A stretch of 64,000 nucleotides of DNA, from positions 1 to 64,000 of the forward strand of contig CACOQT010000004.1 of assembly GCA_902629395.1 (NCBI GenBank). The letters are read 5' to 3'. The position numbers and the translations under genes are program-made. This document shows, piece by piece, positions 37,435 to 46,898 of this stretch (its first letter is position 1; each line of letters starts with the position of its first letter). Below the pieces are notes generated by a model, which worked only from the letters and a program-made list of their open reading frames with translations, had not been told where the DNA came from and did not search any database. Source of the stretch: an uncultured Prochlorococcus sp. (GTDB lineage Bacteria; Cyanobacteriota; Cyanobacteriia; PCC-6307; Cyanobiaceae).

Positions 37435-38133
37435 ATGTTAGAATATCAAGAAGAATATGAAGAAAATATTTTATTTAGTGGTTTAAAAGAACAAGGCCTA
37501 ATAAGTCCATTTTCTGTGGAGAGATATAGCTATGAACCAAAAATCAGGTTGGGTATTCTAGCATCAGGAAATGGGTCTAATTTCGAACACATTATTAAGT
37601 CAATCAAAAATAAAAAACTAAATGCAGAAATCACTATTTTAATTGTAAATAATCCAAATTGCTTAGCAATAAGAAAGGCTATTGAATACGATATACCTTA
37701 TGAAATCATTAATCATAGAGAATGTAATTCCAGACAAGAACACGACAAATTGGTTATGAAGAAACTTGATGACCTATCAGTAGAATTAGTTGTTATGGCC
37801 GGATGGATGAGAATCGTTGGAGAGGAACTAATAAATAAATATGAAAACCGATTAATTAATATACACCCCTCACTTTTACCATCATTCAAAGGGGTAGATG
37901 CAATTAAGCAGGCGATGGATAATAAGGTAACTATTACTGGCTGTACAGTGCATTACGTGCAAAAAGAAGTGGATTCCGGATCAATAATTATTCAGGCTGC
38001 TGTACCTGTTAAAGATAGAGATAGTAAAGAGACATTAACAAAAAGAGTTCAAGATATGGAACATATAATATTGCCTTTAGCTATAGGAAAAGTTGCAAAC
38101 AAGTTAAGGAATAGATTCATGGATAATAAGTAA
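37435..38133 (+). CDS. purN: phosphoribosylglycinamide formyltransferase
   Basis: A 232-residue GAR transformylase of purine synthesis. The catalytic core begins near residue 40 (RLGILASGNGSNFEHII), with the Asn and His in LINIHPSLLPSFKG near 140 and the Asp in VHYVQKEVDSGSIIIQ near 175. An N-terminal extension of about 38 residues is not found in E. coli PurN; similar extensions are known in picocyanobacteria. A TTG lies directly before the ATG at 37435; I chose the ATG. The 3' end overlaps argC by 17 bases. Confidence 0.94.
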   Translation: MLEYQEEYEENILFSGLKEQGLISPFSVERYSYEPKIRLGILASGNGSNFEHIIKSIKNKKLNAEITILIVNNPNCLAIRKAIEYDIPYEIINHRECNSRQEHDKLVMKKLDDLSVELVVMAGWMRIVGEELINKYENRLINIHPSLLPSFKGVDAIKQAMDNKVTITGCTVHYVQKEVDSGSIIIQAAVPVKDRDSKETLTKRVQDMEHIILPLAIGKVANKLRNRFMDNK

Positions 38134-39196
38134 TTTTAGGAAGACCAATATCAGAATCAAGTCCATGAATAATATTTAAATTTTGTATGGCTTGTCCCGC
38201 CTGACCCTTGAGAAGATTATCAATAACACTCATGAGAACTATTCTTCCATTACGTTTATCAACTTCAACTGATATCATAACTTTATTAGTATTTTTTACC
38301 CATTTTGTTGCTGGATAAGTTCCTACAGGCAAAATATCAATGAAAGGTTGATTTTTATAAAAAGCTTCAATTACAATTTTGCAGTCCTCAGCTGTTAATC
38401 CTGGATCTCTCAAACGAGCATAAACTGTTGATAAGATTCCTCTAACCATTGGGACCAAATGAGGAGTGAATTGTAAATACACATCGTGTCCAGCGAAGTG
38501 ACTGGCAATACTTTCTATCTCAGCGGTATGCCTATGGCCAATAACACCATATGGTTTGATTGATTCTGAACATTCAGACAATAAAAGTTCCTCTTTAGGA
38601 TTTCTTCCCCCTCCTGATGTTCCAGACTTTGCGTCAATGATAATACCCTCACTATCTATTAACCCCTGTTTTAAAAATGGAATAAGTACACTCACAGATG
38701 ATGTTGGATAGCAACCTGGACAAGCAATCAATCTGGAGTTTTTTATGTCATTATAAAATTCCTCTGAGAACCCATAAGTAGCCTCCTCACATAATTCATA
38801 ATCAAATCTAGGATATTTATTTGCTTCTTTTGTATAAACTTCTTTCCATTTATCTAATGATTTAAATCTATAGTCAGCTGATAGGTCTACGACTTTAATG
38901 CCTTTTTCTAATAACAACGGTGTAAGTTGTGATGATAATCCGTTAGGAAGACTAAGTATCGCATAATCAGAAGTCATCGCAATTTCATCAATATTGCTTT
39001 TAACAATCTCTTTGTCTTTTGAAATTTTCAGAAAAGGATTTAATTTATTCCAGCTTTTACCTGCTGATCGCTCCCCGTATAAGGATGAAATCTCAAAAAT
39101 TGGATGCTCATTTATCAACTTAACGAGTTGAAGCCCGCCATACCCAGATGCTCCAATAATAGAGATCCTCCCTGATTTCGATGTACTATTTGCCAT
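38117..39196 (-). CDS. argC: N-acetyl-gamma-glutamyl-phosphate reductase
   Basis: A 359-residue NADPH-dependent reductase of arginine synthesis. The Rossmann start is ISIIGASGYGGLQLVKLI, the catalytic Cys is in IACPGCYPTSS near residue 155, and GTSGGGRNPKEELL and HRHTAEIESIA are the conserved catalytic-domain runs. It is divergent from ribBA and converges with purN. Confidence 0.97.
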   Translation of the reverse strand: MANSTSKSGRISIIGASGYGGLQLVKLINEHPIFEISSLYGERSAGKSWNKLNPFLKISKDKEIVKSNIDEIAMTSDYAILSLPNGLSSQLTPLLLEKGIKVVDLSADYRFKSLDKWKEVYTKEANKYPRFDYELCEEATYGFSEEFYNDIKNSRLIACPGCYPTSSVSVLIPFLKQGLIDSEGIIIDAKSGTSGGGRNPKEELLLSECSESIKPYGVIGHRHTAEIESIASHFAGHDVYLQFTPHLVPMVRGILSTVYARLRDPGLTAEDCKIVIEAFYKNQPFIDILPVGTYPATKWVKNTNKVMISVEVDKRNGRIVLMSVIDNLLKGQAGQAIQNLNIIHGLDSDIGLPKITYYP

Positions 39197-39282
39197 AACT
39201 TCAACCTTATTTCGTAGAATGAGTAATATTCATATGAGAATAATTAGCAAAGAACCATTTCACCACAAACAAGAGGAATAAG

Positions 39283-40968
39283 TTGAAATCAGAAGATTGT
39301 TATGAAATTGAATTTGATGAGATAGCAGATGCCCTCGCTGCTATAAGAAACGGAGAGTGTGTTGTTGTGGTTGATGATGAAAAGAGAGAAAACGAAGGTG
39401 ACTTAATTTGTGCTGCTCAGTTTGCTACTCCACAGCAAATTAATTTTATGGCAACTGAGGCCAGAGGATTAATATGCCTTGCTATGCAGGGAACGAGATT
39501 AGACCAATTAGATCTACCTTTAATGGTCGACAGAAACACAGATTCAAACCAAACTGCATTTACTGTAAGTATCGATGCTGGTCCTGAATTTGGAGTTTCT
39601 ACAGGAATATCAGCTGAAGATAGAGCTAAAACAATTCAAGTTGCCCTCAATAATCAAACGAAACCCGTTGATTTAAGAAGACCGGGACACATATTTCCAT
39701 TAAGAGCAAAAATTGGAGGAGTCCTAAAAAGAGCTGGTCATACAGAAGCGGCAGTAGATTTATCTTTGTTAGCGGGACTCTCTCCAGCTGGTGTTATCTG
39801 TGAAATCCAAAATTTGGATGGTTCTATGGCAAGACTTCCAGAGTTAAGAAAATATGCAAAAGAAAAAAATTTAAAGTTGATTAGTATTGCAGACTTAATT
39901 CATTACAGATTAGAAAATGAAAGATTTGTTTATAGACAAGCAATTGCAAAATTACCCAGCCTATTTGGTGATTTTAAAGCGATAGGTTATAAGAATGAAT
40001 TGGATGGATCAGAACATGTCGCGATAATTAAAGGAGACCCAGAGAAATTAAAGGAGCCGGTATTGGTGCGCATGCATTCTGAGTGTCTAACTGGAGATGC
40101 ATTTGGATCATTAAGATGTGACTGTAGACCTCAACTAGAAGCAGCTTTATCCCGAATATCTGAAGAAGGAGAAGGTGTTGTAGTTTATCTGAGGCAGGAA
40201 GGCAGAGGTATAGGTTTAGTTAACAAATTAAAAGCCTATAATCTTCAAGATGGAGGATTAGATACGGTCGAAGCTAACGAGAAGTTAGGTTTTCCTGCAG
40301 ATTTAAGAAATTATGGAGTTGGTGCACAAATATTAACTGATTTAGGTATCAGTAGGCTTAAGTTGTTAACAAATAACCCAAGGAAAATAGCAGGTCTAGG
40401 TGGATATGGACTTCAGGTTGAATCTAGAGTTCCTTTAGTAATTTGTCCTGGAGATCATAATGCAGCCTATCTTGAAGTAAAAAGAGAAAAGCTTGGGCAT
40501 TTAATTGATAATAATATAACGCCAATTTTAACAAATGAAAGACAAAACATTGTAGTCTATTGGGATGGCAAAGTTGATAATAATGAACTAAAACACCTTG
40601 AAGATAAAGCAAGTAAATGGTCAGAAAATCACTTTTTAAATATCTCTATTCAAAACGCACCAAGATTGAAAGCTCTGTGTGAAAATCCATTATTTATTTG
40701 GAATGTTAGACATAGAGAAATAAAAACTCATTTAGAGGGAGGTTTGATTGATAAGAGACTACTCGAGTCTCTTCTGAAAGAACTAAGCAACTGGAAAAAC
40801 ACAGAGAGGGTAGGGATAATTAAAACAGATAATTATGAACAACTTTTACATCCTTCTCATAATATATTAACTGAAGAAAAAACATTAACAGAGCTTTCAA
40901 AACTTGAAAGTTCACCATTATTTGATTGGAACTTTAGAGAAAAAACTAGTAGCATTGTCTGGGGTTAA
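39283..40968 (+). CDS. ribBA: bifunctional DHBP synthase / GTP cyclohydrolase II
   Basis: A 561-residue fusion catalysing the two entry steps of riboflavin synthesis. The RibB half (residues 10-215) shows [20 protein letters not shown] and RRPGHIFPL. The RibA half (about 225-400) shows [20 protein letters not shown] with the zinc cysteines and [13 protein letters not shown]-terminal extension of about 150 residues continues past the RibA domain, as in other cyanobacterial RibBA, with no known function. It starts at TTG behind a modest AGAGGAA. Confidence 0.96.
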   Translation: MKSEDCYEIEFDEIADALAAIRNGECVVVVDDEKRENEGDLICAAQFATPQQINFMATEARGLICLAMQGTRLDQLDLPLMVDRNTDSNQTAFTVSIDAGPEFGVSTGISAEDRAKTIQVALNNQTKPVDLRRPGHIFPLRAKIGGVLKRAGHTEAAVDLSLLAGLSPAGVICEIQNLDGSMARLPELRKYAKEKNLKLISIADLIHYRLENERFVYRQAIAKLPSLFGDFKAIGYKNELDGSEHVAIIKGDPEKLKEPVLVRMHSECLTGDAFGSLRCDCRPQLEAALSRISEEGEGVVVYLRQEGRGIGLVNKLKAYNLQDGGLDTVEANEKLGFPADLRNYGVGAQILTDLGISRLKLLTNNPRKIAGLGGYGLQVESRVPLVICPGDHNAAYLEVKREKLGHLIDNNITPILTNERQNIVVYWDGKVDNNELKHLEDKASKWSENHFLNISIQNAPRLKALCENPLFIWNVRHREIKTHLEGGLIDKRLLESLLKELSNWKNTERVGIIKTDNYEQLLHPSHNILTEEKTLTELSKLESSPLFDWNFREKTSSIVWG

Positions 40969-40982
40969 CCTTTCATGTAAAA

Positions 40983-41423
40983 CTACGTAACTACACTTAC
41001 CTTATTGATTTTTGTACCATTAGTAATTGATAAAAGAATCTTCATGTCGTTAGTTTTACCAAAAACAGTATGAACTCCATCCAAGTGTGGTTGAGGAGAA
41101 TGGACTAAAAAGAATTGACTTCCCCCGGTATTTTTCCCTGCGTGTGCCATAGATAAAGATCCCGCAACATGCTTGTTTGAATTTATTTCACAATCGATAG
41201 AATAGCCAGGACCTCCAGTTCCAGGAGTACCTCTAGATCCTTCTCTGGTATTTGGACATCCACCCTGAGCCATAAAACCATTAATTACCCTGTGAAAAGA
41301 GAGTCCATCATAAAAACCTTCTTTAATAAGCTTCAAAAAATTTTTTACTGTTCTGGGTGCATCATTATCAAACAGGTCAATAGTCAATTCACCTTTATCA
41401 GTTTCCATCAATACTTTTGACAT
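40983..41423 (-). CDS. cyclophilin-type peptidyl-prolyl cis-trans isomerase
   Basis: A compact 146-residue cytoplasmic cyclophilin with no signal peptide. The catalytic [15 protein letters not shown] block near residue 43 contains the conserved Arg/Phe/Met set, followed by [31 protein letters not shown] and [12 protein letters not shown]. It is downstream of murQ by 77 bases on the same strand and may belong to the same transcript as the dnaK-dnaJ block. Confidence 0.94.
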   Translation of the reverse strand: MSKVLMETDKGELTIDLFDNDAPRTVKNFLKLIKEGFYDGLSFHRVINGFMAQGGCPNTREGSRGTPGTGGPGYSIDCEINSNKHVAGSLSMAHAGKNTGGSQFFLVHSPQPHLDGVHTVFGKTNDMKILLSITNGTKINKVSVVT

Positions 41424-41500
41424 AGTTTAAAATTTTTTTTTTATTTTAACTGTTTTTTAAATATATTGCAGATTTATACGACAAAGATGTGTAGTTTAAT

Positions 41501-42442
41501 TTAATTAAATATTTTACGATTAACATTAATTAAAGCAGACCTTAAATTTTCTTGAGATGAGTGAAGTAGTTGCTTCGCTTCAGCAATATCCAAACCTGAC
41601 AACGCGATCAATAAAGATAATTTTACAGAGCCATTTGTCTCCTTTAAAAGTTTAAGAGCAGTTTTCCTATTAACTGAGGCAATATCAAATAAGATACCAA
41701 TTGCCCTTTCTTTCAACTTTTCATTAGTAACCGATAAATCAACCATTCTATTCCCATATACCTTTCCTAATTTAATCATCACGCATGTAGAAATAATATT
41801 TAAAGCCATCTTTGTTGCTGTTCCAGCTTTTAATCTCGTCGATCCTGCAAGAATCTCTGGACCTGTAATTAGCCTAATATCGATATCATTTTTTAAGGTT
41901 GAATCATGCTCCGGGACAGATGAAATAGATATAGTTAGTGCCTTTATTTTTTTAGAATGGTTTAAAGCTGACAGAACGTATGGAGTTCTACCGCTGGCGG
42001 TAATTCCGATCAAGACATCTTTATTTGAAAAATTTCTAACCTTAAGGTCATTCACTGAAATATCCGAGAAATCCTCTAAAGATTCAGAACTATTTGTTAA
42101 CGAAGGTGTACCCCCAGCAATTACTCCTTGAACTAGATCTGGATTTGTAGAGAAAGTTGGTGGACACTCAGAGGCATCAAGAACCCCTAATCGACCGGAG
42201 GTACCAGTACCTATGTAAAACAATCTGCCATTTGATCTGAGCCTTGCAGTGATTGCATCAATAGCATTTACTATCTCTGGAATAGCTTGCTCTACGGCTT
42301 TTTGAGGTGCTTTATCTGCTTCAGTGAAAATATTGACAATCTCTTCAGTCGATTTCGTGTCTAATTCATTTGAGATTTGATTGATCTGCTCTGTTAGAAC
42401 TTTATATTTTTCATCTTTACATTTTTTATTCAAAGTCATCAC
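41501..42442 (-). CDS. murQ: N-acetylmuramic acid 6-phosphate etherase
   Basis: A 313-residue SIS-domain enzyme that removes the lactyl ether from MurNAc-6-phosphate during peptidoglycan recycling. Signature runs are FYIGTGTSGRLGVLDASECP (near residue 80-99), GVIAGG, and LITGPEILAGSTRLKAGTAT near 205-224. The C-terminal UBA-like helices are present. The usual partners (MurNAc kinase AnmK or PTS transporter) are not nearby. Its start overlaps the DUF3110 gene by four bases. Confidence 0.93.
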   Translation of the reverse strand: MMTLNKKCKDEKYKVLTEQINQISNELDTKSTEEIVNIFTEADKAPQKAVEQAIPEIVNAIDAITARLRSNGRLFYIGTGTSGRLGVLDASECPPTFSTNPDLVQGVIAGGTPSLTNSSESLEDFSDISVNDLKVRNFSNKDVLIGITASGRTPYVLSALNHSKKIKALTISISSVPEHDSTLKNDIDIRLITGPEILAGSTRLKAGTATKMALNIISTCVMIKLGKVYGNRMVDLSVTNEKLKERAIGILFDIASVNRKTALKLLKETNGSVKLSLLIALSGLDIAEAKQLLHSSQENLRSALINVNRKIFN

Positions 42443-42828
42443 AAAAGATTTTCTAAACGTTTTTTAATTTCTTCAAGTTGATCTTTAGATGAGGAGTCCT
42501 TAGCATTATCAGGGTTATTCCAATTTTCAACATCTAAATTCGAAAGGGGTGGGGAAATCATAAGTCGCTCTTCGTCGGTACTTGGAATAAAGCCCTTTTC
42601 GACGTAGCGAGGCTCGTAACCGGCTTCATCACAAAATGCCTCAATATCTGTCCTAGTAAGTTCCTCAACAGTTGGAGTTGGGAAATCTTGAGCTTCTAAA
42701 AGGCCACAGTATCTTTCAGCATCATCCTTATCTTCGAACATAAGAATTACCGTTGAGTCCTTTAGCTCTAGAGAGTGAATCCCTTCACTTTCTGTCCCAG
42801 CTTCATACAAAAGGACATGAACTAACAT
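42439..42828 (-). CDS. DUF3110 family protein
   Basis: A 129-residue acidic protein of the cyanobacterial DUF3110 family: a small alpha/beta domain with MLVHVLLYEAGTESEGIHSL at the start and VILMFEDKDDAERYCGLLEA next, followed by an acidic C-terminal tail ending in a coiled-coil-like KDQLEEIKKRLENLL. No catalytic motif is obvious. It lies 56 bases after the dnaJ-like gene and overlaps murQ by four bases, so it is part of the same minus-strand run. Confidence 0.75.
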   Translation of the reverse strand: MLVHVLLYEAGTESEGIHSLELKDSTVILMFEDKDDAERYCGLLEAQDFPTPTVEELTRTDIEAFCDEAGYEPRYVEKGFIPSTDEERLMISPPLSNLDVENWNNPDNAKDSSSKDQLEEIKKRLENLL

Positions 42829-42884
42829 ACGAATTTAATAAACAATTGAATTATAAATCGATAAAGTCAAATAACAATGTAATT

Positions 42885-43811
42885 CTAATAATTTTCCATA
42901 GAAAGTTCATTTAGCCTTTGATATAATGCTATTTCAGAGTCACTTAAATTGTCAGGTAACACAATAATAATTTCAACAATTTGATCGCCTCGATATTCTT
43001 CATATTCTAATCCACGACCTCTAAGTCTTAGTAACCTTCCTGTTGATGAATTAGGCGGCACTTGTAATGTTACAGATCCATCTAAAGTTGGAATATCTAC
43101 AGCACATCCAAGTAAAGCATCATGTGGAAACAACTCTAGACGATACATAACTCTTAAGCCATCAATTCTTAAGCCATCATCAGTTTGCACTTTTAATTGG
43201 ACAAAATGATCCCGACAACCAATTGCTGCACCTTCTATTCTTAATCTCCAACCATCTCCTGCAAATGGAGGAGTTAAAACTTCAACTATAGTTCCATCTT
43301 GCAACTGAATCTCAACAGAAGAACCATAGAGAGCTTGATTAGGAGTAATTTCTACAAGAGATTCCTGATCTTCATAAATTAAAGTAGGGGGAGGCGATGG
43401 TTCACTTGTTGTAGGTATATATTCGTTAAAATTAGTGTTTTCTAGGCTCTCATATTCTTCTAAAGAATTGTCAGAATATTGATCATCAATATCATCAATT
43501 TCATTTATAGAGTTTGTCTTAATTCCAAGTACAACCTCTAAATATTCTTCATAAGTTGGAAATCGATTATCAAAAATATCCTTATTTTTATAATGTTTTT
43601 TTTCCCATTCTTTTCTCTTCTTTGGATTACTAAGTATCGCATAAGCTTCATTAATTAGTTTGAATCTTTCCTCTGCATTGACGTCATTTTTATTTAAGTC
43701 AGGATGCCACTTTCTCGCCTCTTTCCTAAAGGCAGATTTTAGTTCACTAGAATTACATTCAGGAGAGACCCCTAGTAAAGACCAATAATTAGTGTCAACG
43801 ATAGTAGTCAT
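42885..43811 (-). CDS. DnaJ-type co-chaperone without zinc finger
   Basis: A 308-residue J protein. The J domain occupies residues 8-72 with HPD in RKWHPDLNK. An acidic linker (about 85-140) replaces the Gly/Phe region, the Cys-rich zinc finger is absent, and the C-terminal half is the substrate-binding beta domain (VEITPNQALYGSSVEIQL, LRLRGRGLEYEEYRGDQIV). This is the CbpA-like layout. It overlaps dnaK by 17 bases, implying a dedicated pair. Confidence 0.9.
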   Translation of the reverse strand: MTTIVDTNYWSLLGVSPECNSSELKSAFRKEARKWHPDLNKNDVNAEERFKLINEAYAILSNPKKRKEWEKKHYKNKDIFDNRFPTYEEYLEVVLGIKTNSINEIDDIDDQYSDNSLEEYESLENTNFNEYIPTTSEPSPPPTLIYEDQESLVEITPNQALYGSSVEIQLQDGTIVEVLTPPFAGDGWRLRIEGAAIGCRDHFVQLKVQTDDGLRIDGLRVMYRLELFPHDALLGCAVDIPTLDGSVTLQVPPNSSTGRLLRLRGRGLEYEEYRGDQIVEIIIVLPDNLSDSEIALYQRLNELSMENY

Positions 43812-45795
43812 TATCCCAGGGATCTATATTCCCTCTCCTGAAATTATTATCTCCATTTCTACCTTGCCCCCTTTGTGAGTAATCCCAAGGGTCATCATCC
43901 CAGTAATCATCCGAAAATAACTCATCCTTTAAAGAGCCAAAAGTATTTTTAATGCCTTGGATAGGATTTGTTTCTATTTTTCTCTCAGCAGATAAACGAC
44001 GATTCAAGCCAAATAATGCCTCTTGAAGTGTAACGACTGCATATTCAAGTTCTCGCAAATCATTCTCCTCAAGTAAGTCTTCTACGTCCCTCATTGCCAC
44101 CTCCACAGATCTTTGTTGTCTTTCGGCACCGTAAGGGCCCAACTCAATAGAAGCATCTCTTAGTCGCCGCTCTGCCTGTGCAACAAGTGTTAAAGCATTA
44201 TTCTTCTGATCTATAGAAGCTCGTTTTTTTCTATCTTCAGATGCTTTTATTTTAGACTCCTCAATTAATTTATTAACTTCATTTTGATTCAAATTTGTAC
44301 CACCAGTAACGCTTACCGACTGCTTCCTTCCGGTGGTTCTATCAGTTGCACTTACCTCTAATAAACCATTGGCATCAATATCAAAAGCAACCTGGACTTG
44401 AGGGACACCTCTTGGAGCAGGAGGAATACCAGATAACCTGAATTTACCAAGTGATTTATTATCTGATGCCATTTGCCGCTCTCCCTGCCAAATATGAATT
44501 TCTACAGATGATTGATTAGCTGCTGATGTACTAAAAACATCTGATTGTCTTACTGGTATGGAAGTATTTCGGGGTATAAGAACTTTCATTAAACCCCCAA
44601 CGGTTTCAAGTCCTAAAGAAAGTGGAGTTACATCATTCAACATCAGGTCTCTTAGTTCTCCTGAAAGAATCCCAGCCTGAATTGCAGCTCCAATAGCTAC
44701 TACTTCATCTGGGTTAACAGATTGACAAGGTGGATTTGGAACTAAAGTTTTTACTAACTGTTTTACCATTGGCATTCGAGTACTACCACCTACAAGAACA
44801 ACTTCGTCAATCTGTTCAGGATCCCAAGCTGAATCTTCAATAACCGTATTAACTGGTTCAAACAGCCTATCTAAAAGATCATTACATAGACTCTCATAAA
44901 GTTTTCTACTTAGAGTCGTTTCGATATGTAATGGCCCATCTTTGCCTGTAGAGATAAAAGGAAGTGATATTGGAGTTGAATGAACACCAGAAAGCTCTTG
45001 TTTGGCTTTCTCAGCAGCCTCAGTAAGTCTTTGCAAGGACTGCCTATCTCTTCTTAAATCAATTTTATTCTTTTTTAAAAAATCTTCAGCAAGCCAATCC
45101 ACAATTCTTTGATCAAAATCGTTACCTCCCAATTGAGTATCACCTGAAGTTGCTTTAACATCAAAGACCCCATTGGATATTGACATTAGCGATACATCAA
45201 ATGTACCGCCACCTAAATCAAAGACCAATACTTTGCGAGAAGAACTTTTATCAAATCCATATGCAAGAGCAGCCGATGTAGGCTCATTCAAAATCCTTTC
45301 AACAGATACACCAGCAAGTATTGCAGCATCGCGAGTTGCTTGTCTTTGTGAGTCGTTGAAATAGGCTGGTACAGTAATTACAGCAGAGTCAACATTCTCC
45401 CCTAAATAAGTTTCAGCGTCATCAATTAACTTTCTAATTATGTTTCCAATTAATTCTTCTGGGGCATATTCTCTCTTTGTTATCGGTGAGGTAATTCGTA
45501 CATTTCCCTGATCATTTGAGCGAACACTATAGGGAACTGTAAGACTGGTTTCATCAAGCTCATCCCAAGCTCTTCCAATAAATCTTTTTAAATTGGAGAA
45601 AGTATTTTTCGGATTAAGAACTAACTGCCTTCTAGCAAGCTGACCCACTAACAATTCGGATTCCTTAGTAAATCCAACTACCGATGGTGTAGTTCTAGCT
45701 CCTTCAGCACTAGCAATTACAACGGGCCTACCAGCCTCTAACACCGCTACAACGGAATTAGTTGTTCCCAAGTCAATGCCAACTATTCTCCCCAT
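43795..45795 (-). CDS. dnaK: Hsp70 chaperone DnaK
   Basis: A 666-residue Hsp70. The ATPase domain starts with MGRIVGIDLGTTNSVVAVLE and includes VPAYFNDSQRQATRDAAILA, LVFDLGGGTFDVSL and VVLVGGSTRMPMV. The substrate-binding domain shows DVTPLSLGLETVGG. The C-terminal 40 residues are Asp/Trp/Arg-rich (DDYWDDDPWDYSQRGQG) instead of the EEVD-like tail, a feature of one of the several cyanobacterial DnaK paralogs; which one cannot be settled here. No CIRCE element is visible upstream. It is divergent from pstC. Confidence 0.95.
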   Translation of the reverse strand: MGRIVGIDLGTTNSVVAVLEAGRPVVIASAEGARTTPSVVGFTKESELLVGQLARRQLVLNPKNTFSNLKRFIGRAWDELDETSLTVPYSVRSNDQGNVRITSPITKREYAPEELIGNIIRKLIDDAETYLGENVDSAVITVPAYFNDSQRQATRDAAILAGVSVERILNEPTSAALAYGFDKSSSRKVLVFDLGGGTFDVSLMSISNGVFDVKATSGDTQLGGNDFDQRIVDWLAEDFLKKNKIDLRRDRQSLQRLTEAAEKAKQELSGVHSTPISLPFISTGKDGPLHIETTLSRKLYESLCNDLLDRLFEPVNTVIEDSAWDPEQIDEVVLVGGSTRMPMVKQLVKTLVPNPPCQSVNPDEVVAIGAAIQAGILSGELRDLMLNDVTPLSLGLETVGGLMKVLIPRNTSIPVRQSDVFSTSAANQSSVEIHIWQGERQMASDNKSLGKFRLSGIPPAPRGVPQVQVAFDIDANGLLEVSATDRTTGRKQSVSVTGGTNLNQNEVNKLIEESKIKASEDRKKRASIDQKNNALTLVAQAERRLRDASIELGPYGAERQQRSVEVAMRDVEDLLEENDLRELEYAVVTLQEALFGLNRRLSAERKIETNPIQGIKNTFGSLKDELFSDDYWDDDPWDYSQRGQGRNGDNNFRRGNIDPWDNDYYR

Positions 45796-45827
45796 GGCAA
45801 TGTTTATTTGAGCCCCACAGTAACTAG

Positions 45828-45871
45828 CACTTAATGGTATTCAACACTTATTATGTACCCTTCAACACTTA
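45828..45871. promoter_or_regulatory. tandem direct repeats between dnaK and pstC
   Basis: TTCAACACTTA occurs at 45840-45850 and again at 45861-45871, 21 bases apart (two helical turns), and a third CACTTA lies at 45828-45833. Direct repeats on one face of the helix are typical of PhoB-type regulators, and the gene to the right is pstC. The sequence does not match the published cyanobacterial Pho box exactly, so this is a candidate only. Confidence 0.4.
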
Positions 45872-45944
45872 AAGCCAATTTTTATTCTTATCTTAGTGAA
45901 AAATTTGTGATTAGATATAGATTCATATAGTAAAGCTTTAGCGA

Positions 45945-46898
45945 GTGGAAAAAGAAACTAAATCGAAATTTACACTAAGAAGAAGACCAACTTCAGAGAA
46001 GCTGGTAGATGTTTCTTTTAAAAATACTGTTGTTGCAATGGCTTCAATGGTAGCCGTAGTGCTTTTTTCCATATTTGCAGTGGTTTACTATGAATCTACT
46101 GACTCGATTTCAAGATATGGACTGAGGTTTCTTTTTAGCTCTGCATGGAATCCAGTTACAGATGAGTACGGTGCATTTACAGCCATTTATGGAACCCTTT
46201 TTACATCGATTGCATCATTATTAATTGCCATTCCATTAGGCGTCGGAACTGCAATATTTATAACTGAAAATATAATTCCTGAATACATAAGGAATCTAAT
46301 TGGAATAATGGTTGAGCTTTTAGCTGCTATTCCATCAGTAGTTTTAGGACTGTGGGCAGTATTTATTATGGAACCTTTTATTAGACCATATTTAAACATA
46401 ATCTACGAACTATTTGGATTTATACCATTTTTCAGCACCAAACCTTTGGGCGCTGGAATGATGCCAGCAATATTAATACTTGTGGTAATGATATTACCAA
46501 TAATTACATCGATTTCAAAAGATTCTCTAAAACAAGTTCCTTCTAAACTTAGGCAAGCTGCATATGGAATTGGAGCATCAAGATGGACTACTATTTTTAA
46601 AGTTATTATTCCTGCCGCAATTTCTGGGATAACTGGCGGAGTTTTACTTGCTCTTGGAAGAGCTATGGGTGAGACAATGGCAGTTACTATGATTATTGGT
46701 AATTCAAATAACTTTAGTTGGTCCATATTTGCTCCTTCATATACAATTTCATCCATGCTTGCCAATCAATTTGGTGAAGCAGATGGAAGCCAAGTATCAT
46801 CATTAATGTATGCAGCATTAATCCTAATGATATTAACTTTATTGGTTAATGTATTCGCCCAGTGGATTGTAAAAAAATTAAGCTTAAAATATCAATAA
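45945..46898 (+). CDS. pstC: phosphate ABC transporter permease PstC
   Basis: A 317-residue inner-membrane permease with six transmembrane segments and the EAA-type loop LKQVPSKLRQAAYGIGASRW (near residue 195) that contacts the ATPase. ALGRAMGETMAVTMIIGN near 245 is a PstC hallmark. GTG start at 45945. It leads a three-gene operon; no pstS lies here, so the binding protein is encoded elsewhere. It is adjacent to pstA with no gap. Confidence 0.95.
   Translation: MEKETKSKFTLRRRPTSEKLVDVSFKNTVVAMASMVAVVLFSIFAVVYYESTDSISRYGLRFLFSSAWNPVTDEYGAFTAIYGTLFTSIASLLIAIPLGVGTAIFITENIIPEYIRNLIGIMVELLAAIPSVVLGLWAVFIMEPFIRPYLNIIYELFGFIPFFSTKPLGAGMMPAILILVVMILPIITSISKDSLKQVPSKLRQAAYGIGASRWTTIFKVIIPAAISGITGGVLLALGRAMGETMAVTMIIGNSNNFSWSIFAPSYTISSMLANQFGEADGSQVSSLMYAALILMILTLLVNVFAQWIVKKLSLKYQ

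Noticed and set aside
45796-45944. CIRCE heat-shock operator upstream of dnaK
   Set aside because: No TTAGCACTC-N9-GAGTGCTAA inverted repeat; only half-like direct CACTTA repeats are present.
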